Below, piece after piece: positions 51,786-60,084 of a DNA stretch of 64,000 nt (positions are counted from its first letter, which is position 1; each line of letters starts with the position of its first letter). Below the pieces are notes generated by a model. The model did not search any database. It was not told the origin of the DNA and worked only from the letters and a program-made list of their open reading frames with translations. Source of the DNA: CAYPHY01 sp964410625 (GTDB taxonomy: Bacteria; Chloroflexota; Anaerolineae; Promineifilales; Promineifilaceae). Both the position numbers and the translations under genes were made by a program. The stretch lies in NCBI GenBank assembly GCA_964410625.1, contig CAYPHY010000006.1:124001-188000 (forward strand). The letters run 5' to 3'.

Positions 51786-51814
51786 TTGACATAAACCTTT
51801 CGAACGGCTAATAT
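51786..51814 (+). promoter_or_regulatory. Sigma-70-type promoter for azlC
   Basis: TTGACA at 51786-51791 and TAATAT at 51809-51814 with a 17-base spacer, the clearest vegetative promoter in the window. It lies about 120 bases before the proposed azlC start. Confidence 0.75.
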
Positions 51815-51933
51815 CGGGCGGTTTTTTCTGTTTTCTTTGATTGACGCTCCTGTTTTTACCGTCTAAAATTGGTTTTGATGGTAATGATTTGGTATTGGCA
51901 TGAAGTGGAGGATTGGAGGCGATAGCTTTGCTG

Positions 51934-52659
51934 ATGACGGAAAGTGGCCTATCTGCGGCCGAAAAACGGGCTGATTTTTTTGCCGGCGTTCGCTCGCAAC
52001 TGCCGATCATTGTTGGCACGATGCCGTTTGGGTTGATCTTTGGGGTGTTGGCGATTGCGGCCGATATTCCACCGCTGTTGGCTTTCGGCATGTCGTCGGT
52101 GATCTTCGCCGGTTCGGCGCAGTTTATCGCTGTGCAGCTGATTGCCAGCGGCACGCCACCGCTGATCTTGCTCACGACTGCGTTTATCGTCAACATCCGC
52201 CACCTGCTCTATAGCGCATCTTTGGCTCCCCATGTCCAGCATCTCTCGGCGGCGTGGAAGTGGGTGTTGGCCTATCTGATGACGGATGAGGCGTATGCGA
52301 CGACGATCATTCGTTACTATGACGACACGAAACCGGCGGCCACGCGCCACTGGTTTTTTCTGGGCGCGGGGTTGATGCTATGGTCTACGTGGCAACTGAG
52401 CACGGCGGTGGGTATCTTACTTGGCGCGGCCGTCCCTGCCAGTTGGTCGCTCGACTTCACCCTGGCGGTGACTTTCATCGCCATCGTCATCCCTTCGCTG
52501 AAGAACCGTGCTGAGGTCGCCGCTGCTGGCAGCGCCGGACTGGTCGCCGTCCTCACTTTCGCCTGGCCTTATAAACTCGGCCTGATGGCGGCCGCTCTGA
52601 CCGGTATCACTGTTGGGGTCTGGGTTGAGAATAGGAGGAAAGGGGTTGGTGGCATGTAG
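51934..52659 (+). CDS. azlC: AzlC-family branched-chain amino acid exporter, large subunit
   Basis: A 241-residue membrane protein of the AzlC family, which with AzlD exports branched-chain amino acids. FAGVRSQLPIIVGTMPFGLIFGVLA and MSSVIFAGSAQFIAVQLIASG are diagnostic; NIRHLLYSASLAPHVQHLSAAWKWVLAYLMTDEAYA follows. The start is probably ATG 51934 or the TTG 51928; GGAGG at 51915-51919 fits the latter with an eight-base gap. A TTGACA/TAATAT promoter is 120 bases upstream. The gene is 48 bases before azlD. The last residues (GVGGM) are encoded by a repeat-like stretch ggcatgtagcaggtggcatgt. Confidence 0.9.
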   Translation: MTESGLSAAEKRADFFAGVRSQLPIIVGTMPFGLIFGVLAIAADIPPLLAFGMSSVIFAGSAQFIAVQLIASGTPPLILLTTAFIVNIRHLLYSASLAPHVQHLSAAWKWVLAYLMTDEAYATTIIRYYDDTKPAATRHWFFLGAGLMLWSTWQLSTAVGILLGAAVPASWSLDFTLAVTFIAIVIPSLKNRAEVAAAGSAGLVAVLTFAWPYKLGLMAAALTGITVGVWVENRRKGVGGM

Positions 52660-52707
52660 CAGGTGGCATGTGATTGTCGCTTACTATTCGTCATTTACTA
52701 TACGAAA

Positions 52708-53034
52708 ATGAGTATCACGACTCTAGCCCTCACGATCCTCGGTATGGGGATCATCACATACGGTATCCGCCTTTCGATGTTTTTGCTGCTCGGCCGTTTT
52801 GCGTTGCCGGATGTGGTGCAGCGGGCGTTGCGCTATGTTCCAGCGGCCGTTCTCTCGGCGATCATCCTGCCTGAACTGCTTATGCCGGGGGGCAATTTTG
52901 ACCTCTCCCTGGGCAATGAGCGACTGCTCGCCGGTGTGGTCGCCGCCCTCATCGCCTGGCGCAGCGGCAACATGCTGCTCACAATCATCGTTGGTATGGC
53001 CTGCCTCTGGCTGCTGCAATCCCTCGGCGTTTGA
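52708..53034 (+). CDS. azlD: AzlD-family small subunit of the branched-chain amino acid exporter
   Basis: A 108-residue membrane protein with four hydrophobic helices. TILGMGIITYGIRLSMFLLLGR and ALRYVPAAVLSAIILPELL are family marks. It is the partner of AzlC and the pair forms one transcript. The ATG 52708 is preferred to 52663, since the upstream codons show no conservation and the family's usual length is about 105 residues. Stop TGA at 53032-53034 is followed by a word gtactgcctactgcctaccgcc. Confidence 0.88.
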   Translation: MSITTLALTILGMGIITYGIRLSMFLLLGRFALPDVVQRALRYVPAAVLSAIILPELLMPGGNFDLSLGNERLLAGVVAALIAWRSGNMLLTIIVGMACLWLLQSLGV

Positions 53035-53098
53035 TCAGTCGCTTCCCCGGTTGTGTTTTTCTGGGTACTGCCTACTGCCTACCGCCTACTTATGCCAT

Positions 53099-54940
53099 CT
53101 ACTGCTCAGAGACGGGCAAGCCTTCTAAGGCCATGATCTTCAGGGCGTTGGTTGTGGGGCTGGGACCGGGGCGCAGGGTGTAGTCGAAGATCATACGGCC
53201 GCCAGCCACTTCCTCGCGAAAATGAAAGTTCGCCACCGAGCTGATTTCCTCGGCCAGCCGTGCCAGTTCGAGATCGTGGGTGGCAATTAGAGCTACCCCA
53301 TGCTTTCCGGCCAGAGAGCGGATATAGGCGCGGCTGCCGAGCAGCCGTTCGCGGTTGTTGGTTCCGCGAAAGATTTCGTCTATGAAATAGAGTAGCGGCC
53401 GTTCATCGGCTCCTGCCAACTCCTCTAACAGCCCTTTCAGACATTTCACCTCAGCGTAGAAGTAGGAAATTCCATCCGTTACTGAATCGGTAATGCGCAC
53501 ACAACTATAGAGGCGGAAGAGCGTCGTCCTCAGGGCGGCCGCGCTGACCGGCCCTCCGGCATAGGCGAGGCAGAGGTTGATGCCCACCGTCCGCAGGAAG
53601 GTACTCTTGCCAGCCATATTTGAGCCGGTGAAGAGAAAGATTTGTCCTGGCCCCTGGATGGTGAAGTCGTTGCCTACTTTGTTGCTATCGCGCAGCAAGG
53701 GGTGGCTGAGCGTTTGGGCGTGCAAGCAAGGGGTGGTGGCGGCCGTCCATTGGGGAAAGGTGTAGTGGGGGTTTAAGTAGGCGAGGTTGGCGAGGGAGCA
53801 TAGGCTCTCTAATTCAAACCAGCTTTCCAACCATGCTGGTAAATGTGTCGCCAGTTGTTGCTTTTCCTGTTGCAAGCGATGGGCAAAGTAAACGTCCCAG
53901 GGGACGATGGCGTTTAACAACAACCAGAGAATGGGATTGCCGCGCACACCGGCGGCAGCGACGACGCGGCCGATAGCGCGTAGTGCCTGGCTCGGCCGTT
54001 GTTCCTGTTCCCGAAAGGCGCGACAAAGTATTGCTAGATGGGGTTGGCGGGTGTAGTCCCAATGCTCCAGATGGCGAAAGACGGTGAGCAATTGTTCCAA
54101 TGCCGCCTGCATCGTGGCCGCCTCGCGGAAGGTATCGCCCAGCTTGCGCGTCGCCAGGAGGAAGAGCAACAGATATGTCCCAAATATCGCCCAGCGAGCG
54201 GTAGCTAACCAGGGCGACAACAACAGCCATTGAGCGGCCAACCAGAGGAGGATGTTTAGCAATGCCAGTCCAGCAAGCGGCAGCAACCACTTAATCCAGG
54301 CAGTCTCGTCTGTGTGTTCGGCCAGCCATTGGGTTAGTCGGGCGGCCGTCCAGCCGTGTTCTTTCTGTGCCGCCAAGCGGCCATCAACGAGCAGACGGCC
54401 GCGCAACAACGGCAGCGGAGCCAACTCGCGCACAATGGCCTGCCGCTGCTCGATCTCGGCCGTTTGCTGGGGGTGGATGGTGAGGTGGTGTCGCAGCCGT
54501 TGGCTTCCTTCAGTGGTGACGGCGGTGTTTAATAAGCGGTGGAGGGAACGCTCGCCGATTAGATCAAAGTCCAGTTCTAGTGGCAGACGTTTGCCCTGGA
54601 AGTCGGCCGCTGGTGGCATTTGCTCCCAGTCCAGCCACATCCGCGCCAATTGTTCGCTTGTCCATTCCCACCAGGCGCGGTGGCGCAACAAACTGCGCTC
54701 GACGCGACGGTGGATGTAGACGGCAACGATGAAGCCGATGATGGTGAAGAGGAGGAGCGGATAGAACCAGTGGATGCCACCACTGACCAGACCGACGCCG
54801 CTGGCGGCCGAGCCGCCAACAAAGACGACCAACCGCCACAATGACCAGCGGTCTGTTGTTCGTTGTAAGGCAGCCGATCGCTGCTGCAATCGCTGCGCCT
54901 TCCGTTCCATTACCGTTGCTCTTTTTTCTTTCGCCACCAT
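53099..54940 (-). CDS. Membrane-anchored MutS-like ATPase
   Basis: A 613-residue protein in which the C-terminal part is the MutS ATPase: Walker A FTGSNMAGKSTFLRTVGINLCLAYAGG, the ISYFYAEVKCLK segment, Walker B LLYFIDEIFRGTNNRERLLGSRAYI, and VALIATHDLELA. Lever-like helices (about residues 110-420) precede it. There is no mismatch-recognition domain, and helices at about 35-75 and 218-260 (LWRLVVFVGGSAASGVG, LLLFTIIGFIVAV, LLPLAGLALLNILLWLAAQWLL, ARWAIFGTYLLLFLL) place it in the membrane. This resembles an uncharacterised MutS branch of Bacteroidetes and Chloroflexi. DNA repair is therefore not certain. Adjacent to azlCD on the opposite strand. Confidence 0.88.
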   Translation of the reverse strand: MVAKEKRATVMERKAQRLQQRSAALQRTTDRWSLWRLVVFVGGSAASGVGLVSGGIHWFYPLLLFTIIGFIVAVYIHRRVERSLLRHRAWWEWTSEQLARMWLDWEQMPPAADFQGKRLPLELDFDLIGERSLHRLLNTAVTTEGSQRLRHHLTIHPQQTAEIEQRQAIVRELAPLPLLRGRLLVDGRLAAQKEHGWTAARLTQWLAEHTDETAWIKWLLPLAGLALLNILLWLAAQWLLLSPWLATARWAIFGTYLLLFLLATRKLGDTFREAATMQAALEQLLTVFRHLEHWDYTRQPHLAILCRAFREQEQRPSQALRAIGRVVAAAGVRGNPILWLLLNAIVPWDVYFAHRLQQEKQQLATHLPAWLESWFELESLCSLANLAYLNPHYTFPQWTAATTPCLHAQTLSHPLLRDSNKVGNDFTIQGPGQIFLFTGSNMAGKSTFLRTVGINLCLAYAGGPVSAAALRTTLFRLYSCVRITDSVTDGISYFYAEVKCLKGLLEELAGADERPLLYFIDEIFRGTNNRERLLGSRAYIRSLAGKHGVALIATHDLELARLAEEISSVANFHFREEVAGGRMIFDYTLRPGPSPTTNALKIMALEGLPVSEQ

Positions 54941-54980
54941 AGGAGCATAGTTGTAGCACGATTTTGGGAATTTTGCGTTT

Positions 54981-55111
54981 TTGGTTTTGCATCGAATTTT
55001 GGTTTTGCATCGAATTTACGCGAATTAGCGCGAATACTTAGGCGGATTCATTACGAATGACACGAACTTCACGAAAATAAAGGACAAGATTCGTGTCATT
55101 CGTGTCAAAGT
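54981..55111. repeat. GCATCGAATTTACGCG words and GACACGAA inverted repeat
   Basis: Two adjacent copies of ttggttttgcatcgaattt end in gcgaattagcgcgaata. They are followed by CGAATGACACGAA (55054-55066) and its perfect complement TTCGTGTCATTCG (55090-55102). Two word families are stacked in the gap upstream of the MutS-like gene. Confidence 0.7.
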
Positions 55112-55140
55112 GCGTGGGTATACCGTTTCAAAAGTTTAAC

Positions 55141-55231
55141 AACTGTCATTCTGAACGAAGTGAAGAATCCCTTGTAGCCTTCTATACCAGAAATGTACCA
55201 GGGATTCCTCGCTCCGCTCGGAATGACAGTT
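55141..55231. repeat. CTGTCATTCTGAACGAAGTGAAGAATCC-type palindromic element
   Basis: aactgtcattctgaacgaag and agaatccct are mirrored by agggattcctcgctccgctcggaatgacagtt. This kind of element is known from many environmental bacterial genomes. It stands between the MutS-like start and the TetR gene. Confidence 0.7.
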
Positions 55232-55295
55232 GGGTTACTTTTGAAACAATATGGTCACTCCTAAAGTCTTAGAGAAATTAATGCTCTCTTAGCTA

Positions 55296-55328
55296 TTCTG
55301 GAACGGTCGTTTCAGAATGTGTTATAAT
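55296..55328 (+). promoter_or_regulatory. TetR operator with overlapping -10 box
   Basis: TTCTGGAACG-GT-CGTTTCAGAA (55296-55317) is a 22-bp dyad with one mismatch. TATAAT follows at 55323-55328, and the TetR ATG starts six bases later at 55335. The site would block its own promoter; the mRNA would be leaderless or nearly so. The P450 gene downstream is the likely second target. Confidence 0.55.
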
Positions 55329-55334
55329 GGGGGG

Positions 55335-55919
55335 ATGGCGCGGACAAAAGCGTTTACTGAGGAAGCGATCATCGCACAGGCGGTGGTTTTCTTCCAACAA
55401 CATGGGTATGAGAATAGCTCGATTCGCGATCTCGTTGAGTATGTGGGGCTGAGCAGCAGCAGCTTGTATAGCACCTTTGGCGATAAAGATGCGATCTTTA
55501 TGCTGGCGCTGGAACAGTGCAGCCGGGATGAGAAGGAGATGATCGGCCGACGGCTGACCGCCTCTGCTCATCCAAAGCGCACGATCAGGGAGCTGTTCAA
55601 TGATCTGGCGGAGCAGTTGAGCAATGGCGAGTTACCGGCCGGATCGCTGACGTTTAAGGCGGCCGTTGAGCTGAGCCATCACAAACCAAAGGTGGCCGCC
55701 TTTCTAACTCGTTATGCGGATGAGGTGATCCAGTTGCTGGCTGATTTCCTTGAGGAAGCTACGAAAAAGGGGCAACTGTCGCTCCGTTTTCCCATCGCTG
55801 ATGTAGCTCGTTACTTGCTCTTTGCGCTCTTCAACCTCAATTACATCGTCATGGTTTATCCCGACCGGGAGCAGCTTGATGGGTATATCGAGATCGCGTT
55901 ATCAATTTTAGAAGGATAG
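55335..55919 (+). CDS. TetR-family transcription regulator
   Basis: A 194-residue regulator. The N-terminal DNA-binding domain is complete: FTEEAIIAQAVVFFQQHGYENSSIRDLVEYVGLSSSSLYSTFGDKDAIFMLALEQC. The remainder is the helical ligand-binding domain, with the C-terminus like the TetR_C family that binds hydrophobic molecules. The ATG at 55335 is chosen since upstream in-frame codons to 55317 fall in the operator. It lies 137 bases before a P450 gene in the same direction, and a dyad with TATAAT overlaps its promoter. The most likely role is repression of itself and the P450 in the absence of a lipid or drug-like ligand, which is inference. Confidence 0.88.
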   Translation: MARTKAFTEEAIIAQAVVFFQQHGYENSSIRDLVEYVGLSSSSLYSTFGDKDAIFMLALEQCSRDEKEMIGRRLTASAHPKRTIRELFNDLAEQLSNGELPAGSLTFKAAVELSHHKPKVAAFLTRYADEVIQLLADFLEEATKKGQLSLRFPIADVARYLLFALFNLNYIVMVYPDREQLDGYIEIALSILEG

Positions 55920-55930
55920 GGAAGCATTTT

Positions 55931-55962
55931 TGCATCGAATTTACGCGAATATGCGCGAATTA
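55931..55962. repeat. TGCATCGAATTTACGCGAATATGCGCGAAT word
   Basis: A single direct copy of the GCATCGAATTTACGCG family after the TetR gene and before the P450 leader, with its own inner dyad gcgaatatgcgcgaat. It is the same word seen at 32172 and 54981-55035. Confidence 0.65.
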
Positions 55963-56056
55963 TGATTTGGATTTGCGGAAGCTTGTAGTGAACCTGCTCA
56001 AGTATTTGCGTAAGTTGGATGCAAATATGTCAACATTAAAGGAGAAAAGGTATCAA

Positions 56057-57394
56057 ATGAGTGTTCGACCAACGCCGCCGTTTGTTTCGGGGGCTGCGCC
56101 GATTATCGGCCATGCGCTGCAATTTAAGAATGATCCTGCCCGTCTTGACCAACGTGGGCAAGCGGAGCATGGGGATGTGTTTGCCTTGAAGCTGGCTAAC
56201 CAAAATGTGGCGGTTGTCAGTGGGGCAGAGTTTAACAAGTTGTTCTATACGGAGACTGATAAGTCGCTCAATATCAGCGAGGGGTATGGCTTTCTGAGAG
56301 CGTCTTTTGGCGAGGTGTTGTTCATCGCGCCGCACGATGTCTATATGAACCAACGGCCGATCCTCCAGGCGATTTTCTCGCGTGAGAAGATGGCACAATA
56401 TGTGGTGGCGATGCAGGCGGAGGTGCAAAAGTGGCTCGACAGTCTGGGGGAAGCGGGGGAGGTTGATATTTCGGCCGCTATGTTGTCCCTTACGCAAAAT
56501 GTCGCTGGTCATGCCTTTATCGGCCGCGACTACCGGAACGAGTTGCCTGACGACTTTTGGGCAGATTATGATGCTATCAGTCGCTCTCTCGATCCAATCA
56601 CACCACCCCATCTCCCTCTGCCGAAGTTTATCCGGCGTGATCGGGCGAAGGAACGGATTCGAACAGCTATGATCGAATTAATCGAAAAACGGCGTCGAAA
56701 CCGGGAAGTGTATGATGATTTGATCACCCATCTTTTTGATAACGCGTTGAAAGATGGCAGTTATATGAGTGACGACGACATCATCACCCTCTTCATGGGC
56801 TTGTTGTTTGCCGGGCATGAGACCACGGCGGGGCAGGCAGCGTGGACGATTATCCAACTGCTCCAGCATCCCGATTATTTGCAGTTGGTGCAGGCGGAAG
56901 TGGACGAGCAGGTCCCCTGTGGGAAAGAGATAGACGGCCGTGTCCTGCGTAACCTGCCCAATCTCTATTGGGCGATTGATGAGACCTCACGCCTGCGGCC
57001 CTCGGCGCCGATGCAAATACGCATCGTTGAGAAGCCTTTGGAGGTAGGTGGGTATACGGTTCCTGCCGGGTGGATTATTAAGGTTAGCGCCGCTACCTCG
57101 CATTACCGACCGGAGCAGTTTGATGAGCCTGAGTGCTATGATCCCCTGCGCTACTCGCCGGAGCGAGGTGAAGGGAAGAATAGTTTCAGTATCATCTCCT
57201 TTGGCGGTGGTCTGCATAAATGTACCGGCATGAACTTCGCTAAAAACGAAATGGCGGTTATTACCGCGCTTCTCTTGCAGCAGTTTGAGCTGGAACTGGT
57301 GACAAAGGATACGAGGGTTATTACCGGCCTGGGTGCAAACCGACCCAGTCCGACGATTATTCGCTACCGGCGTAAATCTAGGGAATCGTTCTGA
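56057..57394 (+). CDS. Cytochrome P450 (CYP51/CYP120-like group)
   Basis: A 445-residue P450. I-helix motif LLFAGHETTAGQAAW, K-helix ETSRLRPSAPMQIRI, and haem loop ISFGGGLHKCTGMNFAKNEM with the thiolate Cys. The FAGHETT/FGGGLHKCTGMNFA combination and the N-terminal PPFVSGAAPIIGHALQFKND resemble sterol 14-demethylase-like and CYP120-like bacterial enzymes, so a terpenoid or sterol-like substrate is possible. AAAGGAG and AAAAGG precede ATG 56057. The TetR regulator immediately upstream probably controls it. The gene's last 13 codons have been copied downstream together with a repeat word. Confidence 0.9.
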   Translation: MSVRPTPPFVSGAAPIIGHALQFKNDPARLDQRGQAEHGDVFALKLANQNVAVVSGAEFNKLFYTETDKSLNISEGYGFLRASFGEVLFIAPHDVYMNQRPILQAIFSREKMAQYVVAMQAEVQKWLDSLGEAGEVDISAAMLSLTQNVAGHAFIGRDYRNELPDDFWADYDAISRSLDPITPPHLPLPKFIRRDRAKERIRTAMIELIEKRRRNREVYDDLITHLFDNALKDGSYMSDDDIITLFMGLLFAGHETTAGQAAWTIIQLLQHPDYLQLVQAEVDEQVPCGKEIDGRVLRNLPNLYWAIDETSRLRPSAPMQIRIVEKPLEVGGYTVPAGWIIKVSAATSHYRPEQFDEPECYDPLRYSPERGEGKNSFSIISFGGGLHKCTGMNFAKNEMAVITALLLQQFELELVTKDTRVITGLGANRPSPTIIRYRRKSRESF

Positions 57395-57540
57395 AAAGGG
57401 TTACGCAGATGACGCGGATAATACGCGGATGACGCGGATTTTTATCTATTATTCGCTATCGGCGTAAATGCAGGTTGGGAGTCGTTCTGAAAAGGGTTAC
57501 GCTGATAGCGCGGATATGACGCGGATGACGCGGATTTTTT
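57356..57540. repeat. Tandem duplication of a P450 3' end plus GACGCGGATGACGC word
   Basis: Unit 1 starts at 57356 (attattcgctaccggcgtaaat, the last codons of the P450) and runs through the word gacgcggataatacgcggatgacgcggattttt. Unit 2 starts at 57448 with attattcgctatcggcgtaaat and ends in gacgcggatttttt. The offset is 92 bases in the gene part and 96 in the word part, because four bases were inserted. Confidence 0.8.
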
Positions 57541-57649
57541 CTTTGGAAAGTTTCTTGAGAACAGAAACCGGGTTTCTTAGCTTTTACTTGAGTGGGCCGA
57601 TGGCGCAATAGAAACCCGGTTTCTTTACATGTCCGAGTCAGTATGCCGG

Positions 57650-57679
57650 TTGGGAATGGGGGGCAATGTTTGCTACAAT
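57650..57679 (+). promoter_or_regulatory. Candidate promoter for era
   Basis: TTGGGA (57650-57655) and TACAAT (57674-57679) with an 18-base spacer; the ATG of era follows eight bases later. A leaderless transcript would result. Confidence 0.45.
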
Positions 57680-57687
57680 TGCCCGCA

Positions 57688-58686
57688 ATGAGTGAATCGT
57701 CTACGTTAGAACCGGTAGAACCGGTAATCGAAGAACCAAAGGAAGAGGCGACGACGGAGCCAGTTACGGGGTTTGAGACGCCGCCCGATCATCGTTCGGG
57801 CTTTGTGGCGTTGATCGGCCGCCCAAACGTGGGGAAAAGCACGCTGATGAATGCGCTGATGCAGCAAAAGCTGGCTATTGTCACGCCACGGCCGCAGACC
57901 ACGCGCAGCAGTCAACTGGGTATCTTCACTGAACCCCATTACCAGATGATCTTCATTGATACACCGGGGATCATCGCCCAACCGCGCCACAAGCTGGATG
58001 AATATATGCACCACACCGCGCTGCAAACGCTGTCTGATGCTGATGTCTTGCTGTGGCTGGTGGATTGCAGCGAACGGCCGGGAGAGGCGGACCAGGCTAT
58101 TGCCGAGCGGTTGGCCTCTTATGTGGATGAAAAGCCAGTGATTTTAGCCTTGAATAAGATCGATCTGTTGGCAGCGGCCGATGTGCTGACCCACACCGAG
58201 GCATATCAAAGACTGCTACCCCAGGCACAATGGCTACATATCTCTGCGCTCAATCAGGATGGCTTACCGACGTTGATGGAGATGCTGGTCGCTGCGCTGC
58301 CGGAAGGGCCGCGCTATTACCCGCCGGACCAAATTACGGATGTCTTTTTGCGCGACATTGCGGCGGAGATGATTCGCGAGCAGGTGATGTTGCAGTTGGA
58401 AGATGAGATCCCTTATGGGACGGCGGTGGAGATATTGGAGTTTAAGGAGCGGCCGAACGGCACGACCTATATCAGCGCCAATATCTATCTGGAACGGGAG
58501 AGCCACAAAGGGATTGTGATCGGCACGGGCGGTAAGCAGCTGCGAGCGATTGGCGCGGCGGCGCGCAAAGAGATTGAAACGCTGGTGGAAGGCAAGGTCT
58601 TTCTGGAATTGTGGGTAAAGGTGGAGCCGAAGTGGCGGCGTAATGAAAATCTGTTGCGTCGCTTTGGTTATTCAGCCAACCAGTAG
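57688..58686 (+). CDS. era: GTPase Era
   Basis: Era, a 332-residue GTPase that binds 16S rRNA near the 3' end and helps assemble the small ribosomal subunit. G1 is GRPNVGKSTLMNAL, G3 DTPGI, G4 NKID, and G5 SALNQDG; the C-terminal KH domain is complete with GIVIGTGGKQLRAIGAAARKEIE. The N-terminal 35 residues (SESSTLEPVEPVIEEPKEEATTEP) are an acidic Pro/Glu extension not found in the classic protein. The ATG at 57688 begins the extension; a later start would lose nothing essential. The protein ends in RFGYSANQ. No rnc or recO is adjacent. Confidence 0.93.
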   Translation: MSESSTLEPVEPVIEEPKEEATTEPVTGFETPPDHRSGFVALIGRPNVGKSTLMNALMQQKLAIVTPRPQTTRSSQLGIFTEPHYQMIFIDTPGIIAQPRHKLDEYMHHTALQTLSDADVLLWLVDCSERPGEADQAIAERLASYVDEKPVILALNKIDLLAAADVLTHTEAYQRLLPQAQWLHISALNQDGLPTLMEMLVAALPEGPRYYPPDQITDVFLRDIAAEMIREQVMLQLEDEIPYGTAVEILEFKERPNGTTYISANIYLERESHKGIVIGTGGKQLRAIGAAARKEIETLVEGKVFLELWVKVEPKWRRNENLLRRFGYSANQ

Positions 58687-58748
58687 TGCGATTTTTTGGT
58701 TACTGTGGTATCATATTGATAGAACAAGTGTTCTATTGATCGGTTTTT

Positions 58749-58812
58749 TTGACACGAATTGCACGAATGACACGAATATACCGGGCAAAGTTTGCGCCAA
58801 TACGTGTCAAAG
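58749..58812. repeat. GACACGAAT-word array
   Basis: tttttttgacacgaattgcacgaatgacacgaat with a weak opposing tacgtgtcaaagtacg. It follows era and precedes the Tat-signal gene. The T-run lies before the word on the plus strand. Confidence 0.65.
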
Positions 58813-58871
58813 TACGTAAAGTCCCCATATCATTGTTTTTTTCCTGACGAGGACGCGAATGAGGTAGTGTC

Positions 58872-59987
58872 ATGGCAAATGTACCCTACGAACCTGAAGC
58901 TGGAATGAACCGGCGTAACTTTTTGAAAGGGGCTGTATTGACGGCCGTTGCTGCCACCGCCACCGGTGCGGGGGCCGCGGTGTTGTCGCAAAAGGATAAG
59001 GTTAGCGCTCCGGTGATTGAAGCGATTACGACCTCTCCGCCGCGAATTACGTCGTCCACTGCACCGGCAGTTGCTACGCTTGCACCGCAGCCGACGACGG
59101 CCGCTATAGTGCAATCGGCCGTTGTTCCCGCACCGGCAAATGAGGAGTTGCTGGCGAATTTGGCGCAGTCACAGGCTGAGAATATGCGGTTGCAAGCGGA
59201 ACTGGACGCCGTGCGTCGCGAGCTGGAGTCAGCTACCGCAACAGGCCAGGAGCAACAAGCGGCGCGAGAAGCGTTGGGACTGGAATTGGATGAGGCCAAC
59301 AACCGCATTGGCATACTCGGTGGGTTAGTAGCGCTCTATGAACAGTTAGATGATCTGGATGTGGGCGAGCTACTCAGTTTAGGGATTGGCTCCGTTTCAA
59401 GCCAATTTAACGAACTGTTTGAGCAAACGCCGCTGCTATCGGATGGTATTCAGTCGGGAGAGTTGGCGCTGGCTGAGGTGGAAGGGCAGTTGCCTTTGTT
59501 GGAGAACGGCCGCCAGTGGCTCGATGCCCAGGTGAACAAAGTTGAGGGCTTTTATAGCGAGGTAGAAGCCGTCTTGCGCGATGCGGTGGAGGCGGTCGGC
59601 TCTTTCCTGGAGATGCTGGAAAAGTGGTTTGAAGGGCTAAAGCGTTGGCTGCCGTTTAACATCGGGGCGAAGGCGATTGGCGTCATGGCCGCGCTGACGA
59701 CGCTGATTGGTGAAACGCCGAACACACTCAGCGGGTTAAACACCAATGTCGCTCAACCGCTCGACTTCTGGCTGGCCCGCGAAGAGGACGCGCCAGCATT
59801 GCAACGGCGGCTGATTAAGCCTTTGCGGGAGCAGGTGCTTAGCAGAGCAACAGAAACGCTGGCAAAGACGGAAAGCGTGAAAACGGCCTACCAATCGGAG
59901 ATTGTTGATCCGGTCCAAGCGGTTCTCGAAAATCGCCGTTTGGCCCGTGAAGCGATCAACGCCTATCGCCAGCAGCATCAAGTATAA
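58872..59987 (+). CDS. Tat-exported coiled-coil protein of unknown function
   Basis: A 371-residue protein exported by the twin-arginine pathway: MNRRNFLKGAVLTAVAATATGAGAAVL has the RRxFLK motif at Arg14-Arg15 followed by a hydrophobic h-region. A Thr/Pro/Ala linker (about 50-95) leads to a coiled coil (about residues 97-150, SQAENMRLQAELDAVRRELESAT). A helical domain (about 165-300) includes a short hydrophobic LPFNIGAKAIGVMAALTTLIG segment. The C-terminal part is helical. No catalytic motif or cofactor site is recognised, so the reason for Tat export is unclear; it may fold before export. It stands between era and the leftward ATP-grasp gene. Confidence 0.7.
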   Translation: MANVPYEPEAGMNRRNFLKGAVLTAVAATATGAGAAVLSQKDKVSAPVIEAITTSPPRITSSTAPAVATLAPQPTTAAIVQSAVVPAPANEELLANLAQSQAENMRLQAELDAVRRELESATATGQEQQAAREALGLELDEANNRIGILGGLVALYEQLDDLDVGELLSLGIGSVSSQFNELFEQTPLLSDGIQSGELALAEVEGQLPLLENGRQWLDAQVNKVEGFYSEVEAVLRDAVEAVGSFLEMLEKWFEGLKRWLPFNIGAKAIGVMAALTTLIGETPNTLSGLNTNVAQPLDFWLAREEDAPALQRRLIKPLREQVLSRATETLAKTESVKTAYQSEIVDPVQAVLENRRLAREAINAYRQQHQV

Positions 59988-59994
59988 GCCAGGT

Positions 59995-60080
59995 GATCAA
60001 TAAGCGGTGGACGGTAAACAGTCTCCAAGTCTCCTAATCTCTTAGTCTCGACTCCGATTACTGCGCACCGCTTACCTTCT
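59995..60080. repeat. Mixed GCGGTGGACGGTAAAC and CCAAGTCTCCTAATCTC words
   Basis: aataagcggtggacggtaaac faces ccgattactgcgcaccgcttacc, enclosing one strand of the GAGA word family (agtctccaagtctcctaatctcttagtctcgac). It lies between the convergent Tat-protein and ATP-grasp genes. Confidence 0.6.
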
Positions 60081-60084
60081 TCAC

